NCBI GenBank assembly: GCA_001724265.1
Contig: MEDY01000150.1
Coordinates: forward strand, 1-64,000
DNA from: Rhizaria sp. SCN 62-66
Lineage: Eukaryota > Rhizaria, unplaced
Length of the DNA stretch: 64,000 nucleotides
Direction: 5' to 3'
In this document: one piece after another, positions 1 to 13,043 of the stretch
How the letters are laid out: each line of letters begins with the position of its first letter
Numbering within the stretch: position 1 is the first letter of the stretch
Position numbers and translations under genes: made by a program
The notes under the pieces: model-generated
Told to the model about the DNA's origin: nothing
The model's database searches: none
The model's input: only the letters and a program-made list of their open reading frames with translations

Positions 1-243
1 CTTTGACGATTATTTCACAGAGATTTCTATTGTGGAAGTTACCTGCCGAAAACTGCGTTTTTGGCGTTTTTTAGTTGACGCTACATAGGGGTTACATAGA
101 AAATGAGATTTATTAATAAAGTACTGTTGCGACTGCGTGCTTCTCACGCATGCCATGGACAAAGTGTAACTAATGTAACCAGAATCAGTGCCACAGATTG
201 AAATTAGCAACAACGTACTTACTCGTCACGTAGCCTGGTGTAC

Positions 244-3200
244 TCACTGCTGCTGTTGGTGATACGCACCATACGGATGCTGTTGTTGCTGGAATTGTTG
301 TTGCTGCTGTGTTGCAGCGTGTTGTGCGATGAAGTACGGCGGGCTAGAGACGCCGGCGGGCACGGCCACATACGCGATCGGCAGCATCAGTCCGTGTTCC
401 GCGCCGCCAGACACGGGGCCAGGGCCAGCAGCGAAGCCAGCGGGGCCACCGGGCGCGTAGCCATAACCGTGGCCGTAAGCAGCGGGGTGACCGTGAGCCA
501 CAGAGTGACCGTGAGCAGCAGCAACAGCGTGACCGAAGCCGGGCCCGTAGGCGTACTGTGGCGGCTGCACATTGCCGTGTGCCTGACCGTGACCGTGACC
601 GTGACTGTGAGCGTGTGGGTGCAGCTGCGCAGAATGCGGGTGTGAATAGACGTGACTCTGGGAAGGCACGCTTAAAACTGGACCGTGGGCATAGCCGTAA
701 GCAGACATCTGCTGCTGTTGTTGAGGAGGATACTGCTGGCAGCCGTTGTTGTTTGCGTAATATCCCCCGTGCAGACCCGGGTGACCGTGAGCAGGCGCAC
801 CGGAGTGACCGTGGGCACCGGTATGAGGCCCATTGCCGTGATACACAGCGCCATGATGAGGCTCGACATGCTGAGAAGGCTGCTGCTGTTGAGGCAGAGG
901 CAACGGGTGCGGGGCTGCGAGCGTCGAGGTCATCTGCTGTTGCTGCTGTTGCTGCTGCTGTTTGTTGCCCTTGCCAGCGGCGGTACGGCCACCACGAACG
1001 GTCGGCGCGTTGGATACAGTCGCCGTCCCTGCAGCGACGGTTTCAGTAGCGCTCGGAGTCGTCGCGCCAGCAGCGCCCGCAGCCGCAGAGGCTGCAGCCT
1101 CAGCTGCCTTGCGTTTGCGCTCTGCCTTGGTCGTAGCCTTGCTTTGCTGTTGCTGCTGTTGCTGCTGCTGAGATTGCTGCGACTGAGCCTTGGTCGCAGC
1201 GTCGGCATCAGCGCTGTTCGCTGCGTTGCTACCACTCGCCACGTTGTCAGCGGAAGTCTGAGCCGCATTTGCGCTCGCCGCAGCAGACTCCACAGCAGCA
1301 GCAGGAGCAGCAGCAGTGCCGGCCCCAACAGCAGTCGCGCTCACGCTGCTGCTGCTTCTGCTCGGGTGATTGCTGCCGTTCGCAGCGTTGCTGGTGTAGT
1401 TGCCGTCAATGAGCAGCACGAGCGGGTTGAACAGGTGATCGTCACCGATGGTGAACACGGTCGGGTGGCGCAGCAGCAGCCGCTTCAGGCCGCCGTACTC
1501 CTCTTTGATCATCGCCGGCAGCAGGTGGTTGTTCGCCAAATCGTGCAGCATCGAACCCATTTTGCCCACGGGCAGCGGTCCGTTTGTGCGCAGCAGCGTG
1601 ACCATCATGGCGACGAGGTCGCTTTCGCGCACCGCGGGGGCCGCGAAGCCGCGCGCGTGCTGGAGCTGCCGCTGCACGGTCGCCAGCGAGAGCGAGAGGC
1701 AGTCCGCGGGGTCGACGTCGCTTACGACCTCACCGACGCCGGCGTCCTCGGCCGCGGTGGCGGCAGTCGCGCTGGGACTAACGAGACCGGCGACGGAACC
1801 GGCGGCGGCGACGGCGGGGCTGGCAGTGGCGGCGCTCTCGGCGGCGTGGTTCGCGGCGCTAGAGCTCGCACTCGGGTCGGAGTTCGGGTTCGCGGTGCTT
1901 GCGTCGGCGTGCGTGCCGGCGTTGGTTGCATCGGCGCGAGTGGTCGACTTAGCGCTATGCGTGTTTCCGCTGGCAGAGCGGCTCAACGAAGCGCCACCAG
2001 GGACCTCGGACCTGTCAGCGTCACCGTCGCATTCATCGTTGTCATTCTGATCAGCATCAGCCTCTGCCTCAGCATCTGCCTCAGCCTCGACTCCATCGAC
2101 GTCAGCTTCAGGATCAGCCTCGGCAGCCGCATCGCCCTCGCCAGCGCCGTCGGCCTCAGCTTCAGGCGCAGCCTCCGCCGCACGAGCAGCGGCGGCTTCA
2201 GCCTCAACAGCGGCGGCCGCAGCAGCTTCCGCGGCGGCGGCAACCGCAGCGGCTTCCTCACTGTCCGCGCGCACGGCCAGGGTCTGACACACTACCGACG
2301 GAGCGCGCAGCATCGCGGCCACAGCGCGGCCGACGGGTCCTTGCATGCCGAAGCCTGCGCCGCTGGTATTCGCGCTCGAACCCGCGCTGCCAGCAGCGGC
2401 GCCAGCAGAGCCCGACTTCGCCACAGCAGCTGCGGCTGCAGACGCTGATGAGCTCGCAATGGCCACCGCAGGAAGCGCGGGCGCGACGGCGGCGACGCGC
2501 GCGGCGGCGGCGGCGCCCGCGGCCGAGGGCGCGGTCGCAGACGCTCCGTCACTGGCAGCCTTTGCGGCCTGCTGCTGCTTGCGCTGCTGCATGGTGCGCT
2601 TCTGCTGCCCGGACTTGCCAGTCGTCGCGGCGGTTGCGGCGGTGGACGCAGCCAGAGCCGCGGCGGCGCTCGCGGTCGCGGCTGCGGCGGACGCGGACGC
2701 GGGCGGCGGCGGGACAGCCTGAAAGCGGTAGTGGAAGCCTGACGAGTACTTGTCGAGCGTGACCGGGAACAGCGAGCGCACTGCGGCGACGGCGGCGCGA
2801 TCCACCGCGGTGCGCTGGGCGAGAGGCAGCGCGCCCACGAGCTCGGCGCCGTACGACATGTGGAACACATAGCGGCGCCGCGCCGTTGCGCCCCCGTTAC
2901 TGGCCGTCGCAGGCGCAGCGGCGGCGGCGGCAGCGAGCGAGGCAAGCGCGGCGGCCGCAGGGGTCGGAGCACCGGCGCCAGAGGCGGCCGCGGGAGGAGC
3001 AGCGGGCGCGGCCACAGCAGCCGCGGTCACAAGAGCAGGATTCGCAGTATTACCCTCCGCCGCGCTGTCGCTGCCACGGCTCTCACCGTGGGCGCGGCCG
3101 CTGGCGCTAGCGCTGGCGCTGGCGCTGGCTGCGGAGCGCGCGCGGCGCGGCGGCGGGACGACGTTGGCGCGCAAGATGCGCCCCAACGCGAGCAGCGCGC

Positions 3201-6200
3201 GGTCCTGAGGCGCGAGCTCCTGCGCCGCCAACTCGTCACTGAGGGACTCAGACTGCTGCTTCCCTCCGTCGGCCACAGTCAACGCACCGGCGCAGTCTGC
3301 AGCAGTGAGCGGGTGTCCGGCGGCGGGGTCGGGCAGCCCGGCCTCGGCGGCGGCGGCGCGCGCGGCGGCGGCGAGGCGCGCGTACAGGCACCTGCGCGCG
3401 GCGGCCGCGGCGCCGTCGATCGCGGACACGACCTCCTTATGAGCAGCGAGCGCGAAGTTGAGCAGAGCGGCGTCGAAGCGAGCCAGCTCAGAGGTGAAGA
3501 CGGCGCGGGCGCGGGTGGCCTGGCGCAAGGCGACGGAGCGGCCGAGGTTGTTGCTCGTGTTAAGAGGGTCGACGATGTTCATCGCCGCCTGTACAAAGTG
3601 GCTCTGGCTGCCGCTGTTGCCGCTGCCGCCTGCAGATGCTGCAGCTGAGTTGTTGCCCTGAGACGCGCCGGCGGCACCGAGCGCGGGGGACCCGCCCCGG
3701 TCGCCGCCGGCGCCAACAGTCGCGGTGGCGGCGGCGGCCGAGGTGGCCGAGGGGAATGTATACGCGGCGATGAGCGCCTCGTCGATGATCGGCGGGTTCG
3801 GGTGCGGCCACTGCGCGGGCAGCGCGGCGTAGCCCGCGGGCAGCGAGCCCAGCGGCGCGGGTCCGTAGATCGTGAGCGCGGCCGTCGCCCAGGGGAACTC
3901 GGCGCCCATAGCCAGCACGCGGCGCAGCGCCTGCAGAGGGGTGGCGATCTCGGCGTAGCCGGCGTTGAAAACGTACAGCAGCATCACGCGCGTGGCGTAG
4001 GCCGAGAGCAGCGAGTGCGCGGAGCCGATGATGCCGGCCTCGTTCTGGCCCCAGGTCTTGAGCAGCAGCACCGAGCGCTTGAACAAGTGGTTGCGGCCCA
4101 CGACGCGGTCGATGTCTTCAAACAGTCCCAACGCCGCGATGGCACCGATCTGGTTGCCGGAGATGTCGACGGAGACGGAGCCGACCTGGGTCTTAATAAC
4201 CTTGACGTTGCCGTTGATGAAGCCGACGGAGCGCACGGTCAGCTTCGGATCCGACGGCGTCGCCGCCTCCGCGCAGAGAGCGGCCAGCAGCTTTGAAGCC
4301 CACTGGACGTCGGCGCCGGTGCGCGGGAAAAAGCACGATAGATCGATGTCGCCGTCGGGTAGGAACGTGCGCAGCGCGTACGAGCCGTGCGGGTAGCAGT
4401 AGGCGCCGACAAGCTTGCGCGCGAGGCTGCGGATAAAGGCGAACACTTCGTCGTAGCGCTTGACAGAGGCCGGCGTCGGTGCGATGAAGGCGACGAGGTC
4501 GTCGCACTGGCGCGCGAGAGGCGAGGACGACATGAGCGCGTCCAAGTCGACGTCGGCGAGCAGCGGCGGGGGCGGTGGCAGCCGCTGCGCCGCAAGCGCT
4601 GCCGCGGCTGCAGCCGAGCTTATACGACTCTGAGAGACGCCGCCAACGCGAGGCGCAGCTTCAGCAATGTCGCGAGTGGCAGTGCTATGGCTGTTGTTCT
4701 GCGCCGTGGCAATGACTTCGGCAAGCGCACGCGCGATCTCAAGCTCACCTTCGTCGTCCTCGCCAGCTGCGGCGTCGGCAGCGGCGGCGGCGTCGTCCTC
4801 GGCCTCAGCTTCTGCATCGTCGACAGCGAGCTCCGCATCCGCAGCGGCAGCCTCGGCGTCAATAGCCTCCGCGTCGGCCTCCGCGTCTGCCTCGGCGGCG
4901 GCGGTGGCGATTGCGCACTCGACCGCCGCCGTATCGCGGACAGCAGCAGTTGTCGCCACGGTCGCCGTCGCCGCTGCATCGGCGGCCTTGTTGGCAGCGG
5001 AAGCAGTGCGGTCCGCGCGCGAGCCGCCGCCGGGCCGCAGCGAAGCCATCAGGCTCACCGGCGAGCCCGCGCGCGCGCCCGGGCCCGCACCCGCGCAGCC
5101 GGTGCCTGAGCCCGCGCTGGAGCTGGCCGCCGCGGCAGCGCTGGTGGCGGCTGCTGCGAGCGCGGCCGCGGCGGCCGTCGCGGCAGCGAGCGCTGCTGCT
5201 GCTGCGGCGGCGGTGCGGCGCTTAGAGTCGACCGTGTCTGGCCCCGCGGCCTCCGCGTCGGCGGCGGCGTCGGCGGCGCTGCGGCGGAGGGCTGCGATGC
5301 GCGGCAGCAGGCGCGCGCGCAGGGCGTCAGTCCGGGCGGCGACGCGCGCGGCGGCGCGGTCGGCGCGGCGCAGCTGGCGGGCGAGCGCGCGCAGCTCGGC
5401 AACGCACGCGGCGCGCGAGCGGCCCGTGGCGGCGGCGTACTCGGGCCAGCCCAGCCCCTCGGGGACGACGTCGCTGCGGCGGCGTTGGCGCAGGCGCGCC
5501 GCGGCGAGCCCGGGCAGCAGCGCGCCGAGCGGAACGGGGCAGCCGGCGGACACGGCGCCCGCGCGGGAGCCCGCGGCGAGGGGCACGCGCGCGCCCGCCA
5601 GCTGGAACCCGCCGGTGAGCGCGATCGCGGTCGCGGTCGCGGACGCCGCGGCGGCGGCGGCCGCTGCGGAGCCGGGCGTGGCCGTTGCAGCCGCCGCGGC
5701 GTCGTCGGCGGCCAGGCCGGCGGCAGTCGCAGCAGCAGCAGCAGCAGCCGTCCCACCAGCGCCCGCGCCCGCGCCGCCGCCGCTGCGGCCAGTGCGCGCG
5801 TGCCGTGCCGTCATGCCGGCGGTGACCGTGATGAGCGCCTCGCCCGACGCCGCTGCGGCCGCGGCGCTGGCGGACGACGACGCCGCGCGCGCTGAAAAGG
5901 CGAGCGCGGCCGCGGCCGCCGCAGCGGTGGCGAGGCGGTCTTGCGCGACCGAGAGCTTGGCGGCGACGAGGCGCGCGCGCAGAGAGCGGTGATGCTCCAC
6001 GCGGACCAGCGTGGTGAGCGGCACGCGCGTCTCGAGCACCGAGGGGATCCGGTGCAGCGCGGCAACCTCGTCCCACGACGCGATGCGCTGCGGCGCTGCG
6101 GCGGCGGCGGCGGCGGCGACAGATGCGGCGGACTGCGCTGCCGCAGCTGTGGCGGCGGCGGCGACGGACGCGGCGGCGGGGACGGCGGCGTTGCCGAGGG

Positions 6201-7895
6201 ACAGCTGCGGCGGGGCGAGTGCAAGGTTGTGCGCCTGCTGCTGCCGGCTGCCGCGGCGACTACCGGGCCGCATGTTGCCGGCGCCGGCCGCAGCCGAGGC
6301 TGCCTGCGCGGCGGTGGCAGCAGAGGCAGCGGCAGCGGCGGCGGCGGCGTCGGATGCAGAGGCAGACGCGGTCGGTCCTTCGGCGTCCATCGCGGGCGCG
6401 GGCGCGGGCGACGCGGCGAAGATCGACGGCAGCGCGCCGCCGAGCCCGCGCATCGCAGACTGGGAGGGCGTATCGGGCGCAGAGAGTCGCGGAGACTGCG
6501 AGGGGGTCAGAGCGCGGCGCTGGCCGCTGCTGCCAGTGGCGCCGAGGACTGTTGTCGACGTGGCCGAGTTGTTGCTGTTGTTATTGTTTAGCGGCATCAT
6601 ACTGTTCAGGTCGCCAGCGTCGCTTCCGAGAGAGCTCGTCGTGGACATGTTCGACGACATCGTGTGTGCCAGCGCCAACCCGGCCGTCGCGGCGTGACCG
6701 TGTCCATGACCGTGCCCGTGGCCGTGGCCGTGGCCGGAGGGGTAGAAAGCGGGCGAGTCAGTGCGCGGCGTGCCAGCGCGCGAGCCCAAGTTATTATTAG
6801 CGTTACCGCTGCCGCTGTTACAGCCGCTGCCGCGGGAGCCGCGCGGCGCAGTGCGCCCCTGGTGTCCATAGCCACCGCCGCTGCCGCTGCCGCTGTGGCC
6901 GTAGCCGTAGCCTTGGCCGTGGCTTTGGCCTTGGCCTTGCGCCTGTCCGTGGCAGCTCCCAGCTCCTGGCGTCGCCACGCCGGCCATGTACGCGGGCGCC
7001 GGCGCGGGCGCGAAGACCCTGGCTGCGGCCGCCGCGATGACCGGTCCGGCCTCCGCGGCCACGGCAGCCGGGTCCGGCGCGTCGAGCGGGATCGCACCCG
7101 TTTCGTGGTACACCTGACCGGAGGGGAACGTGTAGCTGACGGTCACAACAAGCGACTGTGCGCCGAGCGGCACGGCGGCGGGCGGGCCTGCTTGCAGACC
7201 GCGCTGTTGATGCAGCAACTGCTGCTGCTGCTGCGGCTCAGTCCCGCCGGTGATGGCCGGGCTGCCGCGCTTGTTGGCGGTGGCGCCGTGAGCAGCGGCC
7301 GCGGCGGCCAGAGCGGGCGACGCAATGAGGTGCGCGGGCGAGTGCGAGCGGCCCAGCGTGTCAACAAAGAACGGCAACAGCGGAGTGATTGGCCGGCCGT
7401 CAACCGCGGCGACGGCGGCGACGCCAGAGGCCGCGGATGCGGCGCGCGAGCCGTGTCCGCTGGCCGTTGGCGCAGGAGCGGTGGCCGACAGCGGCAGCGC
7501 GAGCGGGGAGTCTGCTGCGCCGACGCCCGTGATCCCGGTGTTGCCGTTGCCGGTCGCCGGGGACTGCAGCAGCAGCAGGCGGCGGCGGGCGACTTTGCCC
7601 GCGTTGCTGCCGGCGGCGACAGTGCGCACAGGTTTGCCGGGAGACGCCGGGAGCGAGCCAGTGCCAGAAACAGATCTAGGGTAACCTGCGCCTGCGCCGC
7701 CAAGAGCGCCAGTAGCGTCCGCGGGCGCGAGCGCGGGGGACGCGTGCCCGCTGTGGTACCCCGCGGCGTTGTAGACGCCCGAGAGCGCGTGTGCGGGCCC
7801 CGCGGCCGCGGGAACGGCGAGCGGGTGCGGTGCGGGCAGCGCGCCGCCGCTGACGCTGGTGACCAGGGCCGCGTTGCGCATGGCGGCATTGGTCA

Positions 7896-7928
<33 letters not shown>

Positions 7929-10900
7929 GGGTGTTGCCGCTGCTTTGATGATGCGCGCTTGCGAGCAGCGCAGCGTCGTGGTCGCGGTCGGCGCCGGTCA
8001 CCGACAGACTGCGCGGCAGCCGAGTCGCGGCGGCGGCGGCAGCCGTCATCACAGAACCATCCGCAGCTGTCACCGCGGCGGAGTGACCAACGCTGAGCCC
8101 GGACCGCGACGACTGCAGCGGCTCGGCGGAGAGCTGCTCGTACGACGTGGTACGGACACGGGCATCATTCCCAGTCCCAGTCCCCGTTGCAGTCGTTGCC
8201 GTGCCGACCGAGGAGCCGGCCTGGGTCGCACTGCGGCGGACGCCGCCGGCGCTGCCCACTTGCGACTGCGCATGCAGAGACTGCGCATGTGACAGCGACT
8301 CTGAGTGCGATTTGGGCATATTCGTGTCCATGTCGGCAAGTTCGGCCGTCGTGTGTGTCGCTGCAGCACTGCTGCTCGCATCTCCAGTCGACGTCGCAGC
8401 AGCAGTGCTCGTGTAGGTCGGGCCGCGCGGCAGCAGCAAGAGCACCGGCACGCCGTCCGCAGTGCCCGCGACCTGCGCCGCCACAGCGTCCACGCCCCCG
8501 AGACTCACACCGCCAACGCCGAAGCCGCTGTTTGCAGTGCCAGCAGCGCTCGCGTCGCCGGTCAGCGCGGAGTACGGCGCCAGCGGCGCGTGCTCCGCGT
8601 ACAAAGGCAATGAGTGCGCACCGCCGCCACTGCTATTGGCACCGACGTACACAGTGGGGTACACAGAGACGGCCTGCGTCGCACGCGCACCGGCACCGCC
8701 GTTAGCGGCAGCAGCGGCGGCGGCAGCAGCGGCGGCGATGTCGGCGGCTGCGGCGGGCGCGAGACCGGTGACTGTGAATGCAGAGTCGGCGACAGAGCCC
8801 GCAGCGGACATGGCGCCGAAGCCTCCGCCCAGACCGAGCCCGAGGCCACCGAGGTCGAGGCTGAGGCCGAACGGGAGCCGGATGATGCCGTCCGCGCCTA
8901 CAGTCACTTCGTTGCCCTGACCGATGTTGTATCCGAGACCGTGAGCGTGAAAGTGACTCGCGGTGGATTGGGCGAGCACGTCGCCCGCGGCGGTCTCACT
9001 GGCGGCCACGGCGCCCGACTGGCCGGCTCGCATCTGCAGCGGGTGCGGCAGCGGCAGCGACTGCGGCTCGCTGTTGTTGTGCACGTTGACACTGCTGCTG
9101 TTAAGACTGCTGCTGTGGCTGCTGAGGGAGAAGCCAGCGGGCGCGTACACGGGCACGAGGAGGCGTCCCGCCGCGTCACGTGCGACCGCACCGCGCAGCG
9201 CGGCCGGGGCCGAACCGCCGCCGCCGCCGCCTCCAGCGACAGCTGCGGCCGCGGCTGAGAGGGACAGAGAGCCGGGGCCGTAGCTCGACCACGGACCGCC
9301 GCCAGCGGAGAGCGACGCAGACGTTCCCAACACCGGGTCGGCTGCGTAGTGCGCAGGAAACGCGGTTGCTGCCGCTGGGACGGCGGTGTTCTTCGCCGCA
9401 ACAGCGGGGCCTGTCGCGGACAGAGCGAGGGGCAGGGACAGAGGCGGCAGGGCAACGGCGTCGAGCGGCGCGGTGACCGCGGCGAGGAACGGCACCGCGC
9501 TTCGGGCGCACCACGCGCAGTCGCCGAACGCGGGACAGCGCAGAATGAACGCCGCGGAGCGCAGCGCACGGCCGCCGGCTGCGGCGGGCAACGCTACCGC
9601 AGCGGCGGACTGACTGTGTGCGGCGGCGGTGTCGGCACCGAGGTCTTTGCATGTGAGCCCGTTCGCGCTCGCGGCGCTGGCGCTGCTGGTCAGGGGTACC
9701 GGCGAGTCGACGGGGTCGGCGGGCAGGTACGGCGACAGGCGCGGCTTCGGCGCCAACGTATCGGCGGAGCCCGCGACAGCGATCGTGCGGCGCGCGCGGG
9801 CCAACTGCTCCGCGGCGGCCTCGGCGGCGGCAACAGCGGCGGCAGCGAGCGCGTCCGCGGGGATCGCGGAGCCCAAGCCGGCGACAGCAGCGTTGTCGTC
9901 GCAGTCGTCGCCGCCGCACTGGTTATCCGCTGCAGTCGTCTCGACAACAACAGCGTTAGGGCTCGGTTTAGCGCTGTTTGTGCTGTTGGTGGACCGCGGC
10001 ATAAAGTGCATCGCGGGCGGCGTGAAGCCCCCGCACGTGCACAGGTTCGCGCCCGCGTTCGCACCGTGCAACGCCGCAGTTGGCAGGAGAGCGAGCGTGG
10101 CCACCAACCGCAGCGCGCGCGCGCGGCTGGGGGCAGAGCCCGCGGCGCCGGGCGCCGAGAGCTCCTGTTGTGCGAGGCCGAGCAGCGCCGGCGCCGCGGC
10201 GCCCGCGGCCGAGATGACTGCGGCCGAGGCTGCGCGCGCGCGCCCGCTCGCCGCGTCGGCTGCCACAACATTCGCAGCCGCGGAAGCGGCGACGGCGGTG
10301 TAGGCGGCAGTGGCGCACTCAAGCGCGGGCGGAACGGGCAGAAAAAACCCGCGAGTCACGCTTTGCGCGGGCCGGCGCAGGGGCTGCGACAGAGTCTGGG
10401 CCTGGGCCTGGGCCTGGGCCTCTGACTGCGGCTGTGACTTGGACAGCGACGGGGACTTGGGAAGCGACGTCGGCTTCGGTGGCTGCGTCTGCTTCAGCTG
10501 CTGTGCTTGAAGGGGCTGCGTTTGTGTGGGCACAGAGCCGAGCGAATGCAACAGCGCGAGGGCGCCCTTGTCGCTTACGATGCTACTGTTCGCATTGTTA
10601 TTGTTTGTGCCTGTCGCTGGAGGCTGTGAAACCATCAGCGTATCCTCGATGTGTGTCGCCAATGCACCCAGCACTTCAGCCGCACTCGCAGTCGATAAGC
10701 CCGATTTGCCGGAGCCGGCCGCGGCGAGCGCTGCCGAGGCGTGCCGCGTAGCCCGCAGAGCGAGGACGAGGGCCGCCTGCAGCCGAGCGGCGTATGCGGC
10801 GACGGCGCCGGCGAGCGCGACATTGGCACTTGCAGCGGCGGCGGCGGCGGCGGCAGCGTAGCCGGCGTCGATGGCGGCCTGGGATTGCAGCGGGTTCGGC

Positions 10901-12294
10901 ATCGGCGCCGCGTGTGTCGCTGCAGCCCCCTGTGAGTAACCGCCGGAGCCGGAAGATGGCAAACCTGTGCTTGGATTGGAGCCAAAGCCAGAGCCAGAGC
11001 CGGCGGATGGTGCAACAGCTGAACCGGATGTCACCGTGAGGTTACCTCCAGCAGCAGCGCCAGACACAGAGGCCGAGCCAGAGCCTGCGCCAGAGCCAGA
11101 GGCTGAAGCCGAGGCGGAGGCTGAGGCTGAGGAGGCGGTGGACGCGGATGAGCTGACAGATGGCGCATGCGGAATGATTGACGACACCCACCGCGGCGGC
11201 ACCGCGATGGGCCCGTGCGCGGACGCGGAGCGGCCTCCCTGGGGCGCGGCGCCGGCGCTTGCGACACTGTGGGCGGCAGACGCCGGCTGCTGCTGAGGCT
11301 GCGGCGGAGGCTGCGACTGGGACTGCGTGAGCGGTCGCGCGTGAGAGTGCTGGGAGGGAGCGAGGCTGTCGGCGCTGCTGCTGTGGGGAAGGTCGCTGCT
11401 GCTGTTGTAGCCGAGCGGTGTCGCGCTTGTCACATGAGGATGTTGCTGCTGCTGATGCTGTTGCTGCTGCATTTGCTGCTGCGAAATGGAATTTGGCACT
11501 TGTTTGTTATTGCTGGATCTCATGGCACCCACAACGCCCGACGCCATGCCAGCACCAGCCGCAAAAGCAGACGCAGACGCGGGCGCATTATTACCGCCAA
11601 AGGTCGACGCCACGTGAGCGGCGTTGGCGGCAGCGTCGGTGACCGCTGCCGCAGCTGCAGCAGCCGCAACAGCGGGCGGAGCGGGCCGCACGAACCTCCT
11701 GAAGAACACTGATTTCGTGACAGCGGGGTCAGTAGCAAGTGCGCATAGGTACTTATCAAGCTCGGCCATGCGGCGGCGCACGAACTCGGGTTCTAGCGAG
11801 GATCCGAAGAGTTTTTTGCCCGGGAACGACGGGAGCTTGTGACCGGGTAGGTGCTCACCGAGGCGGCGGTGCAGCAGTACGAAATCGTTGTAGCGGCGGC
11901 CGACGCTCCAAAGCAGCATCGCGCCGCCGCCGGGGGCCGCTGCGGCGCCGCCGGAACCCGGGCCGGAAGCGATGGGCTGAGCTGTGAGCGCGAGCGAGAG
12001 GTTGAAGAGAGAGTACAGTGTATCGGTCTCATCATCGTCGACGGTGTCGTAGGACGTGATGCGCACGCGCAGCGGGAGCGGGGCCGTCAGCGGCATGCGG
12101 TCCAGCGCGGCGATGGCCTGGCGCGCGGACTCGGCGGCCGCGGCGGCAGCGGCGGCGGCAGCGGCGGCGACGGAGACTGAGGAAGAAGAGGTGGGTTGTT
12201 GCGAGGTGTTAATCGTGTTGGGCGGAGGCGCGGGGCCGGTGGTCGCAGGCCGCGTCACACTCGAGGAGGAGTGCGAAGTGGGGAAGTGCGACAT
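244..12294 (-). CDS. Giant PX - nucleotidyltransferase - winged-helix-like protein (4016 aa)
   Basis: One uninterrupted frame of 4016 codons from the first ATG (12294) to TGA. Residues about 72-203 look like a PX phosphoinositide-binding domain, with RRYNDF near 133 and LPSFPGKK near 153. Residues about 2610-2790 form a Pol-beta-type nucleotidyltransferase core like non-canonical poly(A)/uridylyl transferases: Gly-Ser at 2637-2638, DGDID at 2647-2651 and a third Asp near 2710 (VSVDIS). Residues about 3558-3631 resemble an OST-HTH/LOTUS-like winged helix, containing GGLKRLLLRHPTVF and a DDHLFNP end; this last assignment is inference. The rest is Ala, Ser, Gln and Gly low-complexity sequence, including His-Gly repeats. 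The whole span stays G+C rich with no A+T-rich break, unlike every gene boundary nearby, so I treat it as one gene. A role in RNA tailing tethered to membranes is inferred only from the domains. Confidence 0.75.
6696..6740 (-). repeat. His-Gly dipeptide repeat in the giant PX/nucleotidyltransferase gene
   Basis: A run of alternating GGC/CAC-type codons on the minus strand encodes repeated Gly-His. Related His/Gly-rich stretches recur near the C-terminus (about 440-620). No function is assigned. Confidence 0.7.
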
Positions 12295-13043
12295 CGCACC
12301 GGGTGGGATGTGGACGGTGGGGCCAGCGAGGGTGAAGTGAGCGCTACGGCAAGGACAAGTCAACAAAGTTGCGAGACGGTTTTGTCAAGCTCGAGCGCTT
12401 TTTGATGAAAGGAAGGCTCTGTAGAGGTGAAAGAGAAATTACAGGAGAAATACACGCGCATTGTAAGTATATATATCACGTTTCAATCAAATTCCACAAC
12501 GATTAATCGGAACAATTTTAGTCAGGACCTCTACCAGCTGACAAACGAACTAGGTGTGCGCGAGCCGAAAAGCACTTGCGAGAGCGAAAGATATGATAGT
12601 TGGTTCTCATGTCTGAAACGCCACATAGAAGATATCATAAAGAAATAAAAGGTGTTTGCACTCCCTATAGTCGTGCAAATGACATATATAACTACTGTCG
12701 ATAAGGGTCGTTCAGAAACTCATTGTGGAGATTGGGCTACGTCGCATCTGGCATCGTGCTGCGCCAATTCAGGTGGCCGCCCAAGCAGTCTTCCAACCTG
12801 AACATCTTCATGTGTGTATCGTCGATAGTTACTATTCACCGAAATCCTACAATCAAACACTTTTGACGATATTATATTTCAATTTTACACTCACATCCAC
12901 ACATTTTCCCCTCTATCGCAGCTCTTTTATCTCCGTAGTGCTTCTGGCCACAACGGCTTTCTCCCCTCCACGTTAGTCGCAACACACCACACTGAGCACA
13001 TAAGCGTGGCTCCCGAGCCTACGACTTCCACTCTACCTTCAGC
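12295..13043. other. Divergent intergenic region, 749 bp
   Basis: A+T-rich spacer between two divergently transcribed genes, so it should hold both promoters. Short TATATA-like stretches occur (about 12467 and 12683), but I cannot identify a specific promoter element. No coding sequence or RNA gene is recognisable. Confidence 0.6.

Noticed and set aside
685-2448. Long plus-strand open frames across the giant gene (also 4667-5992 and 6664-8292)
   Set aside because: They overlap the single minus-strand frame that carries the PX, nucleotidyltransferase and winged-helix segments, and are low-complexity shadows.
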